Source of the DNA: Profundicola sp048268105
GTDB lineage: Bacteria > Bacteroidota > Bacteroidia > Flavobacteriales > Weeksellaceae
Length of the DNA: 22,494 bases
NCBI GenBank assembly: GCA_048268105.1
Contig: JBLWWH010000030.1
Coordinates: 1-22,494 of the forward strand
Reading direction: 5' to 3'
The notes under the pieces were generated by a model that did no database searches, was not told the origin of the DNA, and saw only the letters and a list, made by a program, of their open reading frames with translations. Every line of letters begins with the position of its first letter. Position 1 is the stretch's first letter. Position numbers and translations under genes: made by a program. Below, piece by piece: positions 8,190 through 14,605 of the stretch.

Positions 8190-8512
8190 TATAAAAAAGG
8201 AAGAGCCAGTCGTGGCTACGCTTGACTATTGTCGTGGGTGTACATCGGCTTGCTACTTTATCACATAGGCAGCGCCACTCATTCTTAGAATTAAAGTGTT
8301 ATCTTTAATAAATATAATAATAACTATGTATCAGTATAAATATAAAGGTCACCTGAGACTCTTATTAGAGGCATCTCAACTGTTCTTGACCGTCTTAACG
8401 GGAAGCACAGAGATTTGCATAATTGGAATACTCGTACATACTGCGGAGCGTCCGCAGTGGAACACGCTAAAAGCGTCGTGAATAAACGTACATCCCAGCT
8501 AACTAACTCTTC
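8190..8512 (-). ncRNA. Candidate partner ncRNA of the reverse transcriptase
   Basis: The long leader upstream of the RT is full of complementary segments. The nested stems are 8507-8515 with 8197-8205 (9 perfect pairs closing the RNA) and 8488-8496 with 8236-8243 (8 pairs, one bulge). Local hairpins are 8464-8468/8472-8476, 8440-8447/8451-8458 (8 pairs, 3-nt loop), 8290-8296/8303-8309 and 8204-8208/8213-8217. A compound stem is 8347-8351/8387-8391 enclosing 8354-8361/8368-8378. A U6 tract lies next to the RT start. DRT2 and DRT9 systems carry such RNAs upstream of the RT as template. Ends are inferred from the closing stem and the promoter-like box. Confidence 0.6.
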
Positions 8513-8517
8513 CTTCT

Positions 8518-8525
8518 CAAAAATA
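8518..8525 (-). promoter_or_regulatory. Promoter -7 box for ncRNA and reverse transcriptase
   Basis: Read on the minus strand the sequence is TATTTTTG, matching TAnnTTTG. It ends a few bases before the outer stem of the candidate ncRNA, so transcription would start close to the base of the folded RNA. No convincing -33 TTG was found at the usual distance. Confidence 0.45.
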
Positions 8526-8665
8526 GCTATTTATATTTACTTCTTCTTTTCTTTTTTTCTGTACTACTTAAACTATTTCCTACACTTCCCTTATCACTAT
8601 TAGCCTCAATACCTGTTAATAACTGTTAACATCTTTTTCTTACTTCTTTCTTTCCTTTGTTTAAA

Positions 8666-8689
8666 TTAGACAAAATTTGACAAGTCTAA
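8666..8689. promoter_or_regulatory. Possible operator of the XRE regulator
   Basis: TTAGAC (8666-8671) and GTCTAA (8684-8689) form a perfect inverted repeat with a 12-nt spacer, directly before ATG 8701. The position suits autoregulation by the XRE protein, as with the C-boxes of restriction-modification controllers. Inference only. Confidence 0.4.
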
Positions 8690-8700
8690 AACACCCAATT

Positions 8701-9006
8701 ATGCAATTTGGAGAATATCTTAGAAATCTTCGGGAAGAACGTCAATTATTACAACGTGAAATAGCCTCTATGTTAGAGATGGATATGGCATTGTTAAGTA
8801 AGATTGAACGCGGTACTCGCAGAGCAAGACGGGAACAAGTAAACGCTTTCGCAATAGCGTACGACATCGACCCAAAAGAATTAGACCGTCGTTGGTTAGT
8901 AGACCAGGTTATGGAACTACTAAAAGACGAAAAAGACCCAAAGGCAATACTAAAGGATGCCGAAAAAGAAATGAATAACACAAAGAAGAGTAATACCATC
9001 AACTAA
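8701..9006 (+). CDS. XRE-family regulator (C-protein-like)
   Basis: The 101-aa protein has a five-helix XRE/Cro HTH in its first 65 residues (FGEYLRNLREERQLLQREIA, then SKIERGTRRARREQVNAFA) and a charged C-terminal helix. I prefer ATG 8701 over the upstream in-frame TTG 8677 because the HTH begins right after it and the inverted repeat lies upstream. It ends 1 nt before the R-M gene, so it probably controls this operon like a restriction-modification controller protein, delaying restriction until methylation is established. It diverges from the RT leader. Confidence 0.85.
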   Translation: MQFGEYLRNLREERQLLQREIASMLEMDMALLSKIERGTRRARREQVNAFAIAYDIDPKELDRRWLVDQVMELLKDEKDPKAILKDAEKEMNNTKKSNTIN

Positions 9007-9007
9007 T

Positions 9008-11083
9008 ATGACCTTAACAGAAATACTAAGAGATTCCAATTATAAACTAACGCAGTTTCAGCAAGAGCAAATTGTTAAGTTAGAAGCAAGCATCTTTATA
9101 AAAGAAGTACGTGGAAATGCCACACCATACATAAAATGTTTAGTCCGTAAAAAGGATATTAAACTCACACCAGAAGAAGCGGTAAGACAATTGTATTTAA
9201 TGGTGCTTAACGAGCAATACGACTATCCTTTTGAGCGTATGGAGATAGAATATGCTGTGAGTTTTGGTCGAGAAAAGAAACGTGCGGACATCGTTGTTTT
9301 TGATAAAAAAGACACGCGTGCTATTTACTTAATGGTAGAGCTTAAAAAGCCAAAATTAAAAGATGGTAAAGAGCAATTAAAAAGTTATTGCAATGCTACA
9401 GGAGCACCTATAGGAGTATGGAGTAATGGAGATTCTATTTCTTACTACCATAGAAAAGACCCTAATTACTTTGAAGATATATCTGCAATTCCTAATGCAA
9501 ATGAAAAGCTATCTGATATTCTATCAGAACGCTGGACGATAGATGACTTAATCAAGAAAGATAAATTAGTCACTGAGAAAAAGTCGTTAAAAGACTTAAT
9601 TCTTGAAATGGAAGACGAAGTATTGGCAAACGCTGGTGTAGATGTTTTTGAAGAGCTTTTTAAGCTCATTTTCACAAAGCTATATGATGAGATGGAAAGC
9701 GGACGAAGCAAGTCCAGAACACTTGTATTTCGTAATTATGGCGATACTGAGAGTGAACTAAAAGAGAAAATTCAAAAACTGTTTGAAAAAGCAAATAGTA
9801 AATGGGAAGGCGTATTTTCTGAAGATGCAAAACTAATGCTAACACCTTCTCACTTATCAGTTTGTGTATCATCTCTACAAGATGTGAAGTTATTTAATTC
9901 TAATCTTGATGTAGTAGATGAAGCATTTGAATATCTAATCAATAAAAGCAGTAAGGGAGAAAAAGGACAATATTTTACACCTCGCTATGTAATAGATATG
10001 TGTGTGAAAATGATGAACCCACAAGCACACGAAACGGTTATGGATACCGCAGCAGGTAGTTGTGGATTTCCTGTACACGCTATTTTTCACGTATGGGAAC
10101 AAATATTGAAAGAAAAAGGTATTCCTAAAAGCCACTTGTTTACCACAGAAGAAAAACCAGTAGAATGTACAGATTATGTACAGAACAATGTATTTGCGAT
10201 AGACTTTGATGAAAAAGCTGTACGTGTAGCAAGAACCTTAAATCTTATTGCTGGTGATGGACAAACTAACGTATTACACTTAAACACGTTAGACTACGAA
10301 CGTTGGGATGAAAAAACAGAAGATACCAACTGGCAAGACACCTATTTCACAGGTTGGAAAAATCTAAGAAAGCATAGAGCTAATAACGATTCTAACCGTG
10401 ACTTCAATTTTGATGTATTAATGGCAAACCCACCATTTGCAGGTGATATTAAAGAAAGTAGAATCTTAGCAAAATACGAATTAGGTAAAAAGCCTAATGG
10501 AAAGTACCAGACTAAAGTAGGTCGTGATATTTTATTTATAGAACGTAATCTTGATTTTCTGGCACCAGGTGGTCGTATGGCAGTAGTTTTACCACAAGGT
10601 CGTTTTAATAATAGTAGTGATAAAAACATACGAGACTACATAGCAGAGCATTGTAGAATATTAGGTGTAGTAGGCCTACACGGTAATGTGTTTAAACCAC
10701 ATACAGGAACTAAAACATCGGTATTATTTATACAAAAATGGGATGATAAACTATGTCCTAAAGTGGATGATTATCCTATTTTCTTTGCTACAATGCAAGA
10801 ACCAAGTAAGGACAACAGCGGCGAAAAAATATTTGTAAAGAAAAGCGAATTTCCTAAAGCAAAAACAGTTCATAAGGATGCAGATGATGACCGTGTTGCG
10901 GAACCAGTAGACCACTATGATGAAAAACCTACCAACCTTGATGAATATTTATTAGATACGCACGGTCACTTAATTGTAAAGCACGATTTATTCAATCACG
11001 ACGGTATTACCAAAGATGGTATTGCAGAAGCCTTTATTGAGTTTGCTAAAAAAGAAAAACTGTCTTTCGTGGGAAAGGCCTAA
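9008..11083 (+). CDS. hsdM: R-M fusion: HSDR_N-type nuclease plus N6-adenine methyltransferase (BcgIA-like)
   Basis: Residues about 60-150 carry a PD-(D/E)XK nuclease like the HsdR N-terminal domain, with D94 (KRADIVVFD), E111 and K113 (VELKKP) intact. The rest is an HsdM-type N6-adenine methyltransferase with GQYFTPRYVID (320-330), SAM motif I DTAAGSCGF (346-354) and catalytic NPPF (474-477). No translocase gene (HsdR) is present. The architecture therefore fits type IIB/IIG enzymes such as BcgI (R-M subunit plus separate S) better than classical type I. The 3' end contains a GGGAAAG slippery heptamer 3 nt before the stop codon and a downstream stem-loop, so some ribosomes may continue into hsdS. 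Confidence 0.88.
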   Translation: MTLTEILRDSNYKLTQFQQEQIVKLEASIFIKEVRGNATPYIKCLVRKKDIKLTPEEAVRQLYLMVLNEQYDYPFERMEIEYAVSFGREKKRADIVVFDKKDTRAIYLMVELKKPKLKDGKEQLKSYCNATGAPIGVWSNGDSISYYHRKDPNYFEDISAIPNANEKLSDILSERWTIDDLIKKDKLVTEKKSLKDLILEMEDEVLANAGVDVFEELFKLIFTKLYDEMESGRSKSRTLVFRNYGDTESELKEKIQKLFEKANSKWEGVFSEDAKLMLTPSHLSVCVSSLQDVKLFNSNLDVVDEAFEYLINKSSKGEKGQYFTPRYVIDMCVKMMNPQAHETVMDTAAGSCGFPVHAIFHVWEQILKEKGIPKSHLFTTEEKPVECTDYVQNNVFAIDFDEKAVRVARTLNLIAGDGQTNVLHLNTLDYERWDEKTEDTNWQDTYFTGWKNLRKHRANNDSNRDFNFDVLMANPPFAGDIKESRILAKYELGKKPNGKYQTKVGRDILFIERNLDFLAPGGRMAVVLPQGRFNNSSDKNIRDYIAEHCRILGVVGLHGNVFKPHTGTKTSVLFIQKWDDKLCPKVDDYPIFFATMQEPSKDNSGEKIFVKKSEFPKAKTVHKDADDDRVAEPVDHYDEKPTNLDEYLLDTHGHLIVKHDLFNHDGITKDGIAEAFIEFAKKEKLSFVGKA

Positions 11084-11111
11084 GCCCTTTTGATGAATCT
11101 CATTATAAGGG
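11071..11111 (+). promoter_or_regulatory. Candidate programmed -1 frameshift signal joining hsdM to hsdS
   Basis: Zero-frame G-GGA-AAG (11071-11077) is a canonical X-XXY-YYZ heptamer, the same as that used in the lambda G-GT frameshift. After a 7-nt spacer, 11085-11111 can fold as CCCTT/AAGGG plus an inner six-pair stem with an ATC loop and one U-U mismatch. A -1 slip gives LSFVGK-GLSPFDESHYKGLL and continues into hsdS. The zero frame stops at TAA 11081-11083. Confidence 0.55.
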
Positions 11112-11115
11112 ATTA

Positions 11116-12552
11116 TTGGAAGGGCTGGAAATTAGTGTTTTAAATCTATCAGAGGTATTATCTGATAACACAAATCGTAGAATTGATAGTGAATACTTTA
11201 GGAAACAATTTATATCCTTCTTTAAGGATGTACCAGATTTAAAACCACTTGGAGATTTTGTTAAAGAAGGTTATAGAGTTGTTTATGAGAAGACTAAAAT
11301 CATAGATAAAGATGAGGCTATTGAGAGAGATTTTCCTTATTTCTTACAGGCAACAGATTTGGACACACCTTTTATAAAAACTGATAATTTGTATCACGTC
11401 CATCAAGAGGATTGGGAACGATATGAAAAAGGTAGAATTAATCCTGGAGAGATATTAATTGAAGTTAAAGGAAAAATTGATAAAGTTGCAATTGTACCAG
11501 ATGACTTTCCTTCTAAAACCTTGGTAACTGGTAGTTTATTTAAACTTACCGTTAATGATAAAATCAGTAAACATCTTCTATTAACATACTTGATATGTAA
11601 ATATGGCGTCGCTTTTAAAGATAGATTTAAAACAAATCTTTTAATTTCTTATGTAAGTAAACCAGATTTATACAGAATTCCTGTGCCTAATTTTTCACAA
11701 AGATTCAATGAGAAAATAGACATTATTTTTAATAAAATATTTGAATCGAAGCGAAAATCAAAAGAGATTTATAAAAAGGCTGAGGAGATATTATTTAATC
11801 AATTAGGTTTAAATGAGTTCTCACCAAGTACGGATAGCATCAATATAAAATCATTTAATAATAGTTTTAAAATCACAGGAAGGCTTGATGCAGAGTACTA
11901 TCAACCTAAATATGAAGATATTGTAAACAAGATTGTTTCTCAATCGCACGATAAATTATCATCCGTTGCAACCATAACTAAATCCATAGAACCTGGCTCT
12001 AAATATTATGATGAAATAGGTTTGCCTTTTATGCGAGTAGCAGACTTTTCTAAGAATGGACTAACCACACCAAATAAATTTTTAAATGATTACTACGTTA
12101 ATGAAAACGCTGAAAAAATAAAAGAATTGAAGCCAAAAAAAGGAACAATTTTGTTTTCTAAAGATGGCAGTGTTGGTAACGCTTATCATTTAAGGAATAA
12201 TTTTGATGGAATTACCTCAAGCGCAATACTTCATTTAAATATTATAGATGAAAAACGAATAATACCAGAATACTTAACATTAGTATTGAACTCGGAGTTA
12301 GTTCAGATGCAGGCTGAAAGAGATGCTGGAGGTTCAATCATATTACACTGGAGAGTTAGTGAAATACAGAATGTTATAGTTCCAATTATTGATTATTCTA
12401 AGCAGCAATTAATAGCTAATATGATAGAAGAAAGTTTTGTATTAAGTAAACTCAGTGAAAGATTACTTGAAGTTGCTAAGTCATCTGTCGAAATGAGCAT
12501 TGAATTTGGTGAAGAAAAAGCGTTAGAATTTATTAATAAAAATATCGAGTAA
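11116..12552 (+). CDS. hsdS: Specificity subunit with two target-recognition domains
   Basis: This is a type I-like S protein made of two half-repeats, each a target-recognition domain plus a conserved helix. Parallel motifs are DSEYFRKQF (about 24-32) and DAEYYQPKYEDI (about 258-269), PGEILIEVKGKIDKVAIV and KGTILFSKDGSVGNAYHL, and helices near residues 200-230 and 435-470. It should direct the upstream R-M protein to a bipartite DNA site. The only usable in-frame start is TTG 11116; no ATG occurs in the first part of the protein. The frame stays open back to 11050 and encodes GLSPFDESHYKGLLEGLE, which looks like genuine protein. Real synthesis may thus be by frameshift from hsdM, by coupled TTG initiation, or both. 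Confidence 0.88.
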   Translation: MEGLEISVLNLSEVLSDNTNRRIDSEYFRKQFISFFKDVPDLKPLGDFVKEGYRVVYEKTKIIDKDEAIERDFPYFLQATDLDTPFIKTDNLYHVHQEDWERYEKGRINPGEILIEVKGKIDKVAIVPDDFPSKTLVTGSLFKLTVNDKISKHLLLTYLICKYGVAFKDRFKTNLLISYVSKPDLYRIPVPNFSQRFNEKIDIIFNKIFESKRKSKEIYKKAEEILFNQLGLNEFSPSTDSINIKSFNNSFKITGRLDAEYYQPKYEDIVNKIVSQSHDKLSSVATITKSIEPGSKYYDEIGLPFMRVADFSKNGLTTPNKFLNDYYVNENAEKIKELKPKKGTILFSKDGSVGNAYHLRNNFDGITSSAILHLNIIDEKRIIPEYLTLVLNSELVQMQAERDAGGSIILHWRVSEIQNVIVPIIDYSKQQLIANMIEESFVLSKLSERLLEVAKSSVEMSIEFGEEKALEFINKNIE

Positions 12553-12553
12553 A

Positions 12554-13384
12554 ATGCCTGTAAATACTGAAAATATAAGACGTTGGATAGAACAGTCAGA
12601 TATAGATTATATCACTCAATATATTAAAGCGTGGATTCCTTTTAATGCTTGGTATAATGCAGAGTATAACAACCTCGATTCTGACAGAGCAAAGATTAAT
12701 GCAATTAAAAATAATGGCAATAGCATCCGTAATAAAGTTAATTCTTTACTTGAAGGGAGAGGACAAGAAAGTGAGGAATTTAAGAGTGCTTTAGCAGCGT
12801 TGCACAGTGAATTATTGAATAATCAAATAGATTCTCAAACGGGTAGAATTTGGTTTAATGATATTGTAAAATCAAGGAATCCTGAAAATTTGATTGACAA
12901 TGAATCTATTAGAACAATACAGTATTTTTTAAGAAGAAATGATGGTAATAGATTAGGCGAAGTGCAACAATTACTTGTTGTGCTAAGAGATAGAAATGGA
13001 ATAGAGTTTTTCAACTATAATCATACTGAGTATGATTTAGGTCACTTGCAAGCATATCCAGAATTTTTAGGATTAACAGATGCACAGCGAGAAAATGTTA
13101 GGCTTTGTTTCAATAGGTTAGAGCCAGTAATTATAACTAATGCGATAGAATATAATTTAGAAACAGCACCCTATAATCACTATCCTTGTGACGCTTTCAA
13201 TTTTAAAAGAGATGCAACAGATGCTCATTGTCCAGCTCATATTGTATGCAAGGCATTAATTGAAATACTATATCAACTACGAAATGTTTTATTTCACGGA
13301 GAGCTTATACCAAATGAACAAAACCAGAACGTGTATAAAAACGCATATTTCTGTCTTAAATATTTATTACCATCACTAAGATAA
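12554..13384 (+). CDS. HEPN-domain protein, probable RNase or toxin
   Basis: The 276-aa protein ends with helices carrying RNVLFH (R243-H248), which fits the R-x4-6-H catalytic motif of HEPN nucleases, within KALIEILYQLRNVLFHGE. The N-terminus (DYITQYIKAWIPFNAWYNAEYN) is a recognisable conserved block of uncharacterised proteins often found next to type I-like restriction genes. HEPN proteins typically cleave RNA in abortive defence. It starts 1 nt after hsdS. It may be a suicide arm of the restriction module or belong to the Argonaute group downstream. No MNT antitoxin is adjacent. Confidence 0.75.
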   Translation: MPVNTENIRRWIEQSDIDYITQYIKAWIPFNAWYNAEYNNLDSDRAKINAIKNNGNSIRNKVNSLLEGRGQESEEFKSALAALHSELLNNQIDSQTGRIWFNDIVKSRNPENLIDNESIRTIQYFLRRNDGNRLGEVQQLLVVLRDRNGIEFFNYNHTEYDLGHLQAYPEFLGLTDAQRENVRLCFNRLEPVIITNAIEYNLETAPYNHYPCDAFNFKRDATDAHCPAHIVCKALIEILYQLRNVLFHGELIPNEQNQNVYKNAYFCLKYLLPSLR

Positions 13385-13393
13385 AACTATAAA

Positions 13394-13729
13394 ATGGCAA
13401 CAATAAACAACATTGATTTACTAAGAGATTACTTAATAGGAGTATTGGATAGAGCTAATCATCACGCTCATAATGTTAATGAAATAGCATTAGCAATAGT
13501 AGGAGGTATTATATGGCGTACAACTGACAATCTAAGGGTTCTTTCACGTCAAGGAGATATGAAAAATGTTCTATGGCTTCAAGTAGGCGATAGAAGGTTG
13601 TGCTTTGTATATAATCATAGTACAGCACAAATCGACATAAGGGAAAGTACTATTCAAGGAGCAACAATAATTTCTTTTGATAACAGCACACCAATAAGTG
13701 ATATTAAAAACTTTTTTGAAAATCTGTAA
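13394..13729 (+). CDS. Small conserved-looking protein of unknown function
   Basis: I cannot assign a named domain to this 111-aa protein. It has a helical N-terminus (HHAHNVNEIALAIVGGIIWR) followed by an alternating beta-rich half (NVLWLQVGDRRLCFVYNH, then IDIRESTIQGATIISFDN) and a final helix. The strand pattern and G/N turns suggest a compact alpha/beta domain, probably cytoplasmic. From memory, similar small proteins occur as isolated cassettes in defence islands and integrons, but this is not confirmed. It lies 9 nt after the HEPN gene and its stop overlaps the next ATG (TAATG). It could be a partner or inhibitor of a neighbouring nuclease. Confidence 0.7.
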   Translation: MATINNIDLLRDYLIGVLDRANHHAHNVNEIALAIVGGIIWRTTDNLRVLSRQGDMKNVLWLQVGDRRLCFVYNHSTAQIDIRESTIQGATIISFDNSTPISDIKNFFENL

Positions 13730-14553
13730 TGAGTAACAACATCACATATCAAAGAAAGTTAATAGGTAAAGAAGTAGAATTAGGATTCTTATACGTTCCT
13801 GCTGAAGCACGACAGGCATTACCTAACGATAATGCAGAGCTTAATGTATTACTGCCTAACGCCAGTAACACAAGCAAGCATACTTATAACTCAGATTACA
13901 ACCGAATCTTTGGATTGACAACTTTTTATCGTGAGCATAATTTGCAACCCAATAATATTATTGAAGTAGAAGTATCACAAGAGAAGATTACCATTAAACT
14001 GGATAATGTAAATGAAGTATTAGAAAATGAAGAAAACGAAGATGAGAGCTTTATAGATATATCTGGTTTATCATCCCAAATGAAAGGTAATATAGGCGAA
14101 GATTGGGCTAAAGAAATCATACTCTTATACAGTCAAGGCTTACTCAACGTCTATAAGCCTGTTATTGATGACAGAGGTATAGATTTAATAGTACTTAAAG
14201 AAAAACTATATACACCTATCTATCTACAAGTTAAAACACGTTTTAACGTGCATAAACGTAACCGCTTAATCTTAACTATTAACGGTAACACGTTTAAAGC
14301 GCATCATTCATACTATATCGTAGCTTTCATATTTGACCAAAGCAAAATGAAAATGAGCGATAAAATCTTATTGATTCCATCAGAGGAAATACCAACTTTA
14401 GGCGCACAGCTTACAGATGGTAATTGGCGTATTACGGTATCTATGGCGGGTGGTAAAACTACAGGTAGGTATAAAGATTACTTTGTCACAAAAGAAGAGT
14501 TTGTATATAAGATTTTAGACCATATAGAAACAGCAACCAAATTTATTAGATAA
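13729..14553 (+). CDS. PD-(D/E)XK nuclease, Argonaute-linked
   Basis: Residues about 117-215 form a restriction-like nuclease fold: E124 in GNIGEDWAKE, D152 in DDRGIDLIVLK and Q167-x-K169 in IYLQVKTR, the full E-D-QxK set. The first 90 residues form a separate beta-rich module (RKLIGKEVELGFLYVPAEAR ... YNRIFGLTTFYREHNL) that resembles effector/DNA-binding pseudobarrels such as the EcoRII N-domain or B3 type. An acidic linker (95-108) joins them. It sits 52 nt upstream of the Argonaute gene. Established long-B Argonaute systems use PD-(D/E)XK effectors encoded beside the Argonaute, so this is the best effector candidate. A restriction role is the alternative. Confidence 0.8.
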   Translation: MSNNITYQRKLIGKEVELGFLYVPAEARQALPNDNAELNVLLPNASNTSKHTYNSDYNRIFGLTTFYREHNLQPNNIIEVEVSQEKITIKLDNVNEVLENEENEDESFIDISGLSSQMKGNIGEDWAKEIILLYSQGLLNVYKPVIDDRGIDLIVLKEKLYTPIYLQVKTRFNVHKRNRLILTINGNTFKAHHSYYIVAFIFDQSKMKMSDKILLIPSEEIPTLGAQLTDGNWRITVSMAGGKTTGRYKDYFVTKEEFVYKILDHIETATKFIR

Positions 14554-14605
14554 TATAATCCTCAAATTCCCCTAAATCCTTATGTAAACCTCAAAGCAAT
14601 ATTTT

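Noticed and set aside
6578..8515. Classical retron
   Set aside because: The RT is about 200 aa longer than usual retron RTs and lacks the VTG motif; the upstream RNA is better described only as a structured partner RNA.
6578..8515. Diversity-generating retroelement
   Set aside because: No template/variable repeat pair or accessory variability determinant gene was seen.
8296..8603. Two short plus-strand open frames upstream of the XRE gene
   Set aside because: They overlap the structured RT leader, are rich in unlikely residues and lack a protein-like pattern.
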